Source: Aporrectodea caliginosa
Taxonomy: Eukaryota; Annelida; Clitellata; Crassiclitellata; Lumbricidae
DNA length: 64,000 nucleotides
Direction: 5' to 3'
NCBI GenBank assembly: GCA_020284085.1
Contig: JACEVL010000158.1
Span: 419,501 to 483,500, forward strand
The notes beneath the pieces are model-generated. The model worked only from the letters and a program-made list of their open reading frames with translations. It made no database searches and was not told the DNA's origin. Shown here piece after piece: positions 34,411-44,500 of the stretch. A program made the position numbers and the translations under genes. The stretch's first letter is position 1. Each line of letters starts with the position of its first letter.

Positions 34411-36028
34411 AGGAGTCAGATTGCGTAGAAGTTGATTTTGATAAGAGAGTCTGTAATGAAAGGCGGAGGGAGGAAACCTTGTCAGTGAAGAAGGATGCAA
34501 AAGAGTCGGCAATGGATGCATGTGGGATTGAGTTTGGGAGTGGGTGAGAGGAGCCACGGTGGAGAAGACTATTTACAGTTTTCCAAAGATTTCGAGGGTT
34601 GGATGAATTTGAATGAACGAGAGATGATAGATAACGTTTTTTGGCTGAAAGAAGTTGGCTGTGGTATCTATTTGTCAAGGTTTTAAGTTTTTTGAGAATA
34701 GAGACGTCGCCTGAATGTCTGTATGCTCGTTCCAGGCGACGCCGCGATGATTTGAGAGCTTGAAGGAAAGAATTGAACCATGGATTTTTTGCATGAGTTT
34801 CAGGTTTAGTGATGATTGGAGCGTGTTTGTTTAGGAGTTCTGACAAAGTGGAATTGTATGCAGACAGGAGATCGTTATGGTCTGTTGGAGGATTGAGCAG
34901 AAGGGAGGAGGATTGAAGGTCAAGTTTGAATGCATCAAGGTCGATGGAGCCAATACGGCGGAATGAGCATAGTTTGGGTGGGGGGCGAGGAGATGGTTCG
35001 ATATTGAGTTGAGTGAAAATTGGATAATGATCAGATGGTGAGTTGAGTTCACTGATGAGGATCGGTGACAGGCCGGATGAGACAGAAGTAATGACTAAGT
35101 CAAGAGTGTGGCCATATTTGTGAGTGGGGAAAGAAACATGTTGGATCAGATTGAAAGCGCTTAGTGAGGAAAGAAACTGTGATGCAAATGGATCGGCGGG
35201 GTTGTCGACGTGGATGTTAAAGTCGCCAGTGAGGACAAATTCGTGGGGTGTGGTGACAGCAACAGATAGAAATGAATTAAATTCCTCAAGGAAAGCACTG
35301 GGCTTTGCAGAGTAGGCTGATGATGTCGGGGGTCTGTAGATGTTGTAGATCGTTAGTTTAGATGTGAGCAGTTTGATAGTGACAGATGATGATTCAAAGG
35401 TTTTGTACATGTAGGTAGGCGATGCAAGAACGGTAGCTGGTTCACGTATTAGGAAGGCAATTCCGCCTCCAAGATTAGAAGTTGAACTTTTGGATGAATT
35501 TTTAGGCTGCCGCGGTGAGCTTATGAGAGAATATCCGTCAGGTCTACAGCTGAAAAGTTGACTGTTAGTGGCAGATGAGGTGATCCAAGTTTCGGTTAAG
35601 GCGATTGCGTCAGGACGGTGGTTGGAAGATGAAACGAGGTCATGTAACGCGGTGTAATGTTTTTCGTTGAGAAGTGAACGGATATTAAGTGTGCAGAGGT
35701 TGAAGTGAGATGCAGTGACTGGCCCGGGGTTCAAACTGATGTCGCCGCATAAGAGGAGAAGAAGTAGAGATGGGAATAGTTTTTGAGGTTTGAACAAGAT
35801 GCGAGGTGCTGTGAGGAAGTATGACAATGGAATGACTGTGAGGCGGCCATATTCGGCCGAGGCTGTGGTACATGGTGCGCGTGGGTGCTGGGAGTAGGGT
35901 GTGTGGAATGTGAGGCAGCGGAGGGAGAGGAGGAGGAGGAGCGTTGATGCGTACATTGGATGCGGCGGATGAAGATGATTGGTCGGATGAAAGCAATGGC
36001 GGTGCAGAGGCAGGGATTTGAAAAACAA
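34250..36028 (-). CDS. LINE ORF, first part: 2A-like motif and APE endonuclease
   Basis: 592 codons. Residues 1-94 are proline/serine/leucine-rich with a hydrophobic run (STLLLLLSLRCL) at about 28-40. Residues 95-103 are GDISLNPGP (35720-35746), preceded by six leucines, the layout of 2A ribosome-skipping peptides, but with serine where the consensus has glutamate. The endonuclease follows with LNIRSLLNEKHY, LTETWI, TGDFNIHVDN and SPSDHYPIF, so the catalytic Glu, Asp and Ser-Asp-His are present. The frame is closed by a one-base change near 34410, not by a designed stop. Confidence 0.85.
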   Translation of the reverse strand: MFFKSLPLHRHCFHPTNHLHPPHPMYASTLLLLLSLRCLTFHTPYSQHPRAPCTTASAEYGRLTVIPLSYFLTAPRILFKPQKLFPSLLLLLLCGDISLNPGPVTASHFNLCTLNIRSLLNEKHYTALHDLVSSSNHRPDAIALTETWITSSATNSQLFSCRPDGYSLISSPRQPKNSSKSSTSNLGGGIAFLIREPATVLASPTYMYKTFESSSVTIKLLTSKLTIYNIYRPPTSSAYSAKPSAFLEEFNSFLSVAVTTPHEFVLTGDFNIHVDNPADPFASQFLSSLSAFNLIQHVSFPTHKYGHTLDLVITSVSSGLSPILISELNSPSDHYPIFTQLNIEPSPRPPPKLCSFRRIGSIDLDAFKLDLQSSSLLLNPPTDHNDLLSAYNSTLSELLNKHAPIITKPETHAKNPWFNSFLQALKSSRRRLERAYRHSGDVSILKKLKTLTNRYHSQLLSAKKRYLSSLVHSNSSNPRNLWKTVNSLLHRGSSHPLPNSIPHASIADSFASFFTDKVSSLRLSLQTLLSKSTSTQSDSSPQSTTMTQLYHLLHLSTFSSLLLKQKSLPSFKPLKTNNATSTQSQLPYLKTV

Positions 36029-36060
36029 AGGATTCAGACTGATGGGAAAATGTCAGCATT

Positions 36061-37617
36061 TAGGATATTGAGATAGGTTATAAAAATCGGAACGGACTCA
36101 CCAACTCCAGGAACAGATCCATCCCAAAAACCAGGGTCGGCATCTCAAAAGGGACGCCGAAAGGAAGGAAATTAAGTTTAACAAAATGCGCCGCGCATCT
36201 CTGCTGGCTCCCCACGTGACTCTATCATGTATCCAACGATGTATGCCTCTCCTGCATGGTGCTGAATAGGAAGTGGAAAAGTTCAAAAGTGCGCCTCGAG
36301 GGTTTCATGAACAGGCTCAGGCGTGCCGGCTATTTACACCCTGATGCTCTGACGGCTGAAACGTCAGCACAAGCGGCAGACGCCGCCTTTTCAGAACAAT
36401 CCAGGTCAGTGAGCTTCACGTCCTCCGTGACCACTGAATTAATACTACTGGATTGATAAAGCTTCGGCTATTGGTCTATGGCCGACGGCGAATCAGATGC
36501 GGCTTCCGGTTAGGGCAGCGAGGCTTTGTTTGGCCTGATTTGCCCCTAATGAATCCTGGGATTTGCCCCAATAAATCCTGAGATTTGCCCCAAAGAATCC
36601 TGAGATTGCCCATACTGAGCGATAATCCGAACTTTCAGAGCCCATTAGCTATCCAGTAACTATTAATAGAGATCACTGTCTGTAACCTCTTCCCATTGAG
36701 CTGTAATATGCCAAGAATAATCTTTGTCGGCGGAAACGGCCTATGTTGTCATAAGCTGCCGTTAAACTGTGGATCCATCCATCCAACCTCTTCCCACTGC
36801 AGCGAGAAACATAACTTTCGGCAAAGGGCACACAACTCAACCCTCCCGGACAAAGAACTTTATCCCAAGAACGTATAGGGCCTACATGTAGAAACATGCG
36901 CTAGCAGACTCAACCATAACTTAGTAGCCATACTGACATTACACTAATAATTATAGCTATTTTCTCTCTGTTTTTCTTCTATATGAAAAGTTGCGGTATA
37001 TATCAACTTTCTATTTTCAATAAACGAAATTATATATATACTTTCACCTAAATCGCTTGCCTGTTGTTTTTTTGGAAATAAACGAATACACATACATAAA
37101 AATCCGCTCCTTATAAGGCGTGCATAGGTGGCGCTACAGTAAATGACCATCGAATATGCGTCCTACGTTGGACTCTTCTATAACCTTCTGGACTATAATT
37201 AATGCTAGATGTTGCTTTTCTTGTTCTGATTTTTGTATCGTTTAGTTATTGTTCTGCCTCTGTGGCGTAATAAAGTGTTCATAACCTCTTTGGTGGTATC
37301 CGGTATCGCTTTGATGTAGCTTGGCGTCAGACAAAGGATTGGTTACTCGTGAAAATATCGTGTACTTCCGGTTTAAGGCTACGAGCCTGGCGCCACCTGG
37401 CGATGCGGGTGTAAGAAGGGCGTATGGACATTACAAAGCATGGACGACCCGATGTGTTGTTCAGCGATTAATGGCACGAATTTGAGGAAAATCAAATCAG
37501 GATTATTTTTCTTTCAGTTTCTAAGGATCAAATAAATGTAAAGCTATTTTTAATGACGTTTAGTTAAATAATCTAAACTACTGAGATAGGCGTTTAGCAT
37601 GGTAAACACGAGGTTCT
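36061..37617. other. Stretch before unit B, no gene seen
   Basis: Contains the presumed 5' region of the LINE up to about 36300 and a short array of CCTGAGATTTGCCCC units (36540-36612). If the duplicated unit extends left of the window start, 37300-37617 would belong to unit B. I recognise no gene. Confidence 0.4.
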
Positions 37618-38328
37618 ACACCTTTGTCGCTAGGTGGCCAGGCTCCATGGCCGCCATTTTCTGTCCAACGCGCTTACATAAGGAGATTCCAGTCCTGTGT
37701 ATAATAGGTCCTTGGCGTCAGGCTTACGTCATATTGGCGGGAGGACTTGTTCAAACCATTGAGATTATATTATAAGCACACCTCAATAAATTGTTCGGAA
37801 AGAATGAAGGTTGGACTAATAACAAATCGACAAGTGACAGAACTCTCGATTGAAATCAGTCTAGTTCATGACAGTACCTATAATAAGTAAATCGGAGGAC
37901 TTATTTGAACAGCAGTCTATCTATATGGATTTCGAGTTTCTGTTCTTGAGCTTCGTCTTCTGCATGCTCTGCATGGTAACGTAATTTTATTTTTTTTAGA
38001 TCCTGAAAGCAACTACTCTACAGACATCATTGCAGACGACCTTAACCTCCATTACTCCTCTATCTCCACCGACCAAAACTACTCGCCTCCCAATTTCCGA
38101 CTCACAGCCCCTCCCAAATACCCATTTATTGAAGAATACCAAGTTCTATTCTATCTGCTCGACCATTTGCATCCTACTGCCACTGGATATGACAACCTAC
38201 CTGTTTGATTTCTTAGACTCACCGCCCCATTCTTTTCATTACCTCTGTCTGACCTTATCAATCTCTCATTCCTATCCCATTTCATCCCTCCCCAATGGAA
38301 AATAGCCATCATCCGGCCAAAAGCTAAA

Positions 38329-38657
38329 GGATAAATCTTCTGCGGCGGAAAATTCCCCGCAGAAGTAACATTTTCGACACAATTCTGCGGCGGAAGCGCT
38401 TTGCGCATGCGCAACCTTTGGCGCATGCGCATTGTTCAAAATGCGGTACTTCCTATAAATTGGCGTCGTGAGGGTCGGTTAGGGTCAGGTTTGGCCTCGT
38501 GAGTGTCGGTTAGGGTCAGGTTAAGCGCTGTGACGGTCGGTTAGGGTCAGTGTTAGGGTTAGAGTTGTTTTTAGATAAAATGTCCAAAAAAATTCCGCCG
38601 CAGAAGTAAATTTTCGCGGGTTGCGTGGCGGCATTTTCCGCCGCAGAAGCACCACGC
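38329..38657. mobile_element. MITE inside the LINE, 9-bp target duplication
   Basis: Flanked by AAAGCTAAA at 38320-38328 and 38658-38666; removing the insert plus one copy restores the RT reading (ending RPKAK, then TNSLSQN). A 17-bp perfect inverted repeat (CTTCTGCGGCGGAAAAT at 38337-38353, its complement at 38633-38649) lies 8 bases inside each end. The interior repeats GGTTAGGGTCAGG-type words three times and has two GCGCATGCGCA palindromes. A 9-bp duplication would fit a Mutator- or Merlin-like origin; no transposase is present. Confidence 0.75.
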
Positions 38658-39875
38658 AAAGCTAAAACCAACTCCCTCTCTCAAAATGCTGACTTCCGCC
38701 CAATTTCCATCCTCCCTGTTCTCTCCAGAATAGTCGAAAAGCAAATAGTTCAGAGATTTATATACCCTACACTTACTCAAGCCCCCCTTGAATCCCTGGT
38801 TTCAGATCAGTTTGCTTTCAGACCCACTGGTTCCACCTCTGCAGCCATAATATCTATCATACATCATACACAAATCCTCCTAAAAACCAATGAATATGTC
38901 TCAATAATCTCCCTTGATTTCTCCAAAGCATTTGACTCAGTTAAGCACTCTGCCCTATTTGACAAAATCTCCACTCTTGATATCCCAGACCAAATCTATA
39001 ACTGGCTAGTTGAATATCATCTTGAACGCTCACACCTCACTATATTCAAAGGCCACTCTTCATCTCTCCTCCCAATCAATGCTAGTATAGTTCAAGGCTC
39101 TGTCTTAGGACCTACCAACTTCTCCATTACTGGTTCAGACCTACACCCTGCTCAGCCCCTTAATCTTATGTTCAAATTTGCAGATGACACTTACTTCCTT
39201 ACTGGATCCTCTCAGGCTCATACTATTCCATCTGAACTGCATTTAATCTCTACCTGGGCTTCTGTCAATAACCTTACCTTAAATAGCTCTAAATCTAAAG
39301 AAATGATCATTTTCCGCCCTCGACACCAATTTGACCCTCCTCCTCCATTACCTAATATTACCCGAGTTAAAACTTTGAAGATACTGGGTGTCATCCTTCA
39401 AGATAACCTCAAACTCAGAGCCCATATAGACCACCTCACAGCCACCTGCTCCTGCTCTTTTTATGCTATCAGAAAACTCAAAACCCATGGCCTTTCTTCC
39501 TCATCCATCCATAATGTAACCAAAGCCACTACCGTTGCTAAACTTCTATATGCCTCCCCATCCTGGTGGGGTCTCACCCTGGCTTCCGATAAAGAACGCC
39601 TGGAAAAACTCCTAAAAAGAGCCAAACGCCTAGGTTACCTACAGCAATTCTTTCCAACAGTCTCTGAACTTGCCAATATAGCCGATGCAAAACTCCTTTT
39701 CTCCATATTGCACAACCTCAAGCATTTACTTCACCAGCTCCTACCTCCACTCCAACCCCTCTCCTCTCACCAATTAAGACCTAGAGCACACAACCATACT
39801 CTCCCACCCAAGGACAACTCTCAATTTATTCCCAGATCATTATATAACTGCTACTCAAAGGCTTATTCAGTTTGA
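38625..39875 (+). pseudogene. Reverse transcriptase frame of the LINE in unit B
   Basis: 416 codons open, of which the first 17 or so are contributed by the inserted MITE; the true RT begins at AKTNSLSQNADFRPIS. Motifs A (LDFSKAFDS), B (VQGSVLGPTNF) and C (FADDT) are present. The element lacks its endonuclease and is interrupted upstream, so it cannot move by itself. Confidence 0.8.
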
Positions 39876-41115
39876 AACACTGAACACCTTGAATCTTGGT
39901 GCATGGGTCAGTAATTCAGCGTTCAGGATGTGATGGTTGGTTATTTGCTGGTTAACGACGCTGTGTCATAATAAAGACTTAGGACTGGCCCAATCAGGGC
40001 CGCATTAAGGCTAGTTTGGGCCCGGGTGCTGTGATTACCTTCCAAAGGCCCCTCTGATAACGACTGGTCCACCCACCACGCACATATTTATCTTCTACCC
40101 GAACAAGTATATGATAAGCATGTTGTAGGATAAGCAGATAAGTCTAATCGGGTTGACCCTATAGGAATTGACTACATTGCGAATGCATTTTGAAGTGCCA
40201 TCGATTGATACCTAGTGCATTATTATTGGTGCAATAGAAGCTCTAACAATTAGAATCAGGCTAGGCTTTCTTGTAATTGTTAGTATTCTCTATAGTAGGC
40301 TACTATTTGAGATTGGGCCGATATGACACAAAGTGCATACTGCATAACCAACTACTAATCGCCCCCCAGACGGTCGATGGTGGACAGACCCTTGACAACA
40401 TTTTGGCTTTTTGCCCCTGCGCTGTGTTGTAGAAGCACAACATAATTTCACCTGGGGATTTTTCGTCAAGTTACCTTGAACTAGCCAACAAAATAGATCA
40501 ACACAATTTCATTATTTGTAAGCCCTCTACGTCTTTGCTACTGATAATCTTCTAAGAAGTAGTAATTTAAAACATGTATGCAACAGGTCTGTTGTCTCTC
40601 ATTGCAAACATTGTAGGCCTGCTTCTCTGCTCCTACATATCGGTGCTTTTAAGCTGCAATTCAGTTCAATTTATTAGAATCGATTCCATCGTCCATGATT
40701 CCCAAGTAGAATTGCAAATACAACCAGTCAATATCCTTAAGTAGGCCTACAGATGGCCATGGGTGATCATGGGTTTAACGCGGAGAGTACTGCATGGTTC
40801 GAGCCTTGCCCTAGGCAGTTATTGTGTAGGAACCTTGAGCAAGTCCTTCGCTCACAATTGCTCTGCAATATAACTGTACCTGCGACATTGTCATAGGTGC
40901 ACTTCTGAACTTTGGAAGGAGAGCAATATCAAAGTACAGTTGTACTGTATTGCATTACATAATAGACAAGTAGTAGAATCGATTCGTGAGGAGAAGCCAA
41001 TGGGCTTAGCTAGTCATCCCCACTGTACAGTAGTAGCATTAATTGTTCAGTGATGGTAGCAGATCAGCTATTAGTTTTTATATATTAGTCTGATTAATTC
41101 CTGCAGACCGTAATA

Positions 41116-41408
41116 CTGCCCTGCCATGGCAAAAGGAAGCAAGTCCAACAGTATCATTTTGGTTCAAGAAGCAAGTCCAACACAATCGTCTATATAAATA
41201 TTTATTATTGCATGTGGTTCTGGCGGAAAAAGCAGAGGCAGAAGGAAGCATGTCCAAGTAGTACTGGAAAATTCCAAGGCAAAAGGAAGCAAGTCCAACT
41301 ATCAACTGTTTGCGTAAATTCAGACCGATGGGTGATGCCTGAGTTGTTTTCGCATTTTTTTCAGAAACTAAAATTTGTTACTTGCTTCCTTTTGCCATGG
41401 CAGGGCAG
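41116..41408. mobile_element. 293-bp MITE with 29-bp perfect inverted repeats
   Basis: Begins CTGCCCTGCCATGGCAAAAG and continues GAAGCAAGT; the last 29 bases are the exact reverse complement. Inside are further copies of GGAAGCAAGTCCAAC. Unit A has the uninterrupted site (CCGTAATACAGAATG at about 4638-4652). Comparison gives a target duplication AATA (or AATAC if the first C is flank). It lies 40 bases before the start codon of chitobiase copy B. Confidence 0.88.
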
Positions 41409-41447
41409 AATACAGAATGATGTCATGCAATATTTTAGTTGCAGAAA

Positions 41448-41589
41448 ATGCGGTTTCGTCTTCATCGACGATGCATGCGTCTGGTAGTCGTCGGTTTTCT
41501 CGTTGTTCTGGTCATCCGCCTGACGATGCATTTCACGTGGATTCGTCACATGAGCAAGCTCAACCCCGGTCAAGTGGATCCCACTGACG
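41448..41589 (+). CDS. Chitobiase copy B exon 1
   Basis: ATG at 41448, same charged N-terminus and hydrophobic segment as copy A, donor GTATCT after one G. The frame is maintained and changes are substitutions only. The MITE at 41116-41408 sits just upstream, so it could affect transcription or 5' UTR of this copy. Confidence 0.65.
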
Positions 41590-44500
41590 GTATCTTTAGC
41601 ATTCGTGTACTTGGCCTAAGTGCCGTAATTTATGGAAAACTATAATTTTGTGGAAATGATGACAGAATAAAATACAGCCCGTAAAAACAAAGTTTTTTAC
41701 TAATATCCATCTAGTATCCTATAATGCGTCTTACGAAGCAGTTACCTCTACAAATATATAGTCCGCCTTCATTTTACGTCATAGCGTGCGTTTAATCAGG
41801 CAGCGCGCCCGTTTTTGTTGCGGCCAATGACAACGCTGCGTATCGGAAAAGAGGATTCCCCGATTCGAAAATTTGAGTCCCCGATTCTATAAGCTTGCCT
41901 TTTTGGGGGAGCTGAAATTTTTATAGAATGAAGTGTCTGCGAGGGCGAGTCTATCTGCCAAGTTTCAGGACGATTGAATGATTGTAAGTGATCGAATTAG
42001 TCGTCGCAAGATTTGACTTTTTAGCCTGTGGCTCAAGCAAGCAAGCAAGCAAGATTTCCGTAAGTTAAACTAGATGGATAAATAAAATACAGCCCGTAAA
42101 AACAAAGTTTTTTACTATATCCATCTAGTATCCTATAATGCGTCTTATGAAGCAGTTACCTCTACAAATATATAGTCCGCGTTCATTTTACAACACAGCG
42201 TCCGTTTAATGAGGCAGCGCGCCCGTTTCTGTTGCGGCCAATGGCAACGCTGGCCAATGGCAACGCTGCGTATCGGAAAAGGGGATTTCCCGATTCGAAA
42301 AGTTGAGTCCCCGATTCTATAAGCTAGCCTTTTTTGGGGAGCTGAAATTTTGATAGAATGAAGTGTCTGCGAGGGCGAGTCTATCTGCCAAGTTTCAGGA
42401 CGATTGAATGATTGTAAGTGATCGAATTAGTCGTCGCAAGATTTGACTTTTTAGCCTGTGGCTCAAACATTCAAGCAAGCAAGATTTCCGCAAGTTAAAC
42501 TAGATGGATAAAAAGAAGCATTCTCCTCTGTTGTTTGAACGTCTTTGTATGCTGGAGATGCATAGTTTCACGTTTTGCAACTGCTATGGAGAATTCAATG
42601 AGAACACCTCATGAAGTTCACGACGATGCTGTGAAATGGAAGACTCAGTCAGCGGTTGCCAAAACTGATGCTAGGTGTCGCCAGCGTAATTATAATGACT
42701 TTCATTCCATGTGATAGATGACAAGCCACCTTTTGTCACGTCTTGTTAATTCCCTATTAAAGAGATAAATGGGGATGTACCGTATGCTAGGTTTTAAATA
42801 CTACAAACAAGTATTTCAAACCGGAGATATCAGGCAATCTAATGTGCTGTTGGTTGTTTCCGTCATTATGGCGCAATGTAAAGTGTCAGATTTATAATAA
42901 TTAACAGTATGCAATTAAGTAAAAACGAACAATTGTAGGTCAACGTAAATTATTTATGGTAAAAAGATACCTTAGACCTCAGGCTCATTAAGTGCAATGC
43001 ACTGCTGAGCGCAGCATACAAATAAAAAATAAAAGTGAGGTGATTACTTAACTCTGTGCAGCATTTTCATGTGAACTTTGTTTAGAAACTTTTCAAATAC
43101 GATATCGTACCCCTAGAACTATAAGGCTCTATGTCCACTTTTTTGAAAAATCAACCTAACGCTATATCCGTTACCGGGATGACAGGGGCTATGTCCTGAA
43201 CAGTCTAGCTTAACTGGAGACGCTTTCTTTAGCTCAATCTGTGAGTGCTATAAAGCTCTATGTCCACAAATTTCGACAGTGTCTCAAAGCTATAGAGCAG
43301 CGGTTCTCAACCTGTGGGTCGCGACCCCCACGGGGGTCGCCTTGCGATTTCCCAGGGGTCGCCTGGGACCTTCAGAAATTTGTACAAAAAGTTGTCAACG
43401 TAGTCTCTTATTCAGTATTATGTAAATATGAATACTATACACTAACTACTAAACTAACAGCGACTTAAAATTCATTTTTACTTAGCAGCTAATTTAATTT
43501 AATTTTTGCCATATTGGTTTTGAAATGTAAATTGTAAGTTCACTTTTGCTTCTTAAAACAAAGCAATAGCCGGTTTGCTACAAAACTGGCACCAACACGT
43601 CCTCGGCAATTGTCAGCTGCGGTTATAATTAATAAAGAACACTAATGAAATTGGAGGCCGCCAAAAATTAATCAGGGTGAGACGAATGTTAAGAAAAGAA
43701 AATATAGCAACGAATTTTCAAAGTTTGGTTTACTTCCATAGTTGCAGCAGGAATTGAGGAAGCACAATACGTTATTTGTAATGGCACTCTGTCGGTCGAA
43801 TCGAAGCCCAACAAACTGAAGCGCTATTTTGATACTAAACATCCTAACTTTGCCAGGATGCCCAGTAGTTTAAGAACATTTTTACTTAGCAGCTAATTTA
43901 ATTTAATTTTTGCCATATTGGTTTTGAAATGTAAATTGTAAGTTCACTTTTGCTTCTTAAAACAAAACAATAGCCGGTTTGCTACAAAACTGGCACCAAC
44001 ACGTCCTCGGCAATTGTCAGCTGCGGTTATAATTAATAAAGAACACTAGAAAATTTAATGAAATTGGAGGCCGCCAAAAATTAATCAGGGTGAGACGAAT
44101 GTTAAGAAAAGAAAATATAGCAACGAATTTTCAAAGTTTGGTTTACTTCCATAGTTGCAGCAGGAATTGAGGAAGCACAATACGTTATTTGTAATGGCAC
44201 TCTGTCGGTCGAATCGAAGCCCAACAAACTGAAGCGCTATTTTGATACTACACATCCTAACTTTGCCAGGATGCGCAGTAGTTTAAGAACAAAGCAAAAG
44301 CTAAAGACGTCGAGAAAGGTAGACTTGATACCGGGGGCAAGTACCAACAGCAAAACGTGGCAGCTGCTGAAGTGTGATATTCAGTTACTATGCTCTCAGA
44401 ATCGCAAAAGCCAAGAAATGCCACACAATTGCCTGGCTCACCAGGAACCCCGAAAAGCTGGCCAACGCAGGCGGCAGGTGCTGGAAGGACATCTTTAGAG

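Larger units (their letters stand above)
32500..36060 (-). mobile_element. Nearly complete L2/CR1-like LINE
   Basis: About 3.6 kb on the - strand. From 5' to 3': an N-terminal region of about 100 codons, a 2A-like motif, an APE-type endonuclease and a linker (36028-34250), a reverse transcriptase (to 32679), and a 3' part with a GGCGC-containing end and a (TTACA)n tail at 32503-32520. One frame change near 34410 separates the endonuclease frame from the RT frame; in the shifted frame the RT lead-in (ATEAEITALIQASKNKQCD) is intact without stops. It is probably a relatively young copy. Confidence 0.88.
38000..39975 (+). mobile_element. 5'-truncated non-LTR retrotransposon in unit B
   Basis: Encodes the region before the RT (38005-38320, with some frame noise), then a continuous RT frame to 39875. 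RT motifs are DFRPISILPVLSRIVEK, LDFSKAFDSVKHSALFD, VQGSVLGPTNF and FADDTYFL, with a C-terminal AKLLFSILHNL. The 3' part ends GACGCTGTGTCATAA. The endonuclease is missing. It interrupts sequence that is continuous in unit A at about 405. Copies of this family or a close relative are at 59225-60480 (-) and 62440-62720 (+). Confidence 0.85.

Noticed and set aside
36256..36456. 66-codon frame as a host exon
   Set aside because: No recognisable family, no conserved counterpart, and it overlaps the presumed 5' region of the LINE.
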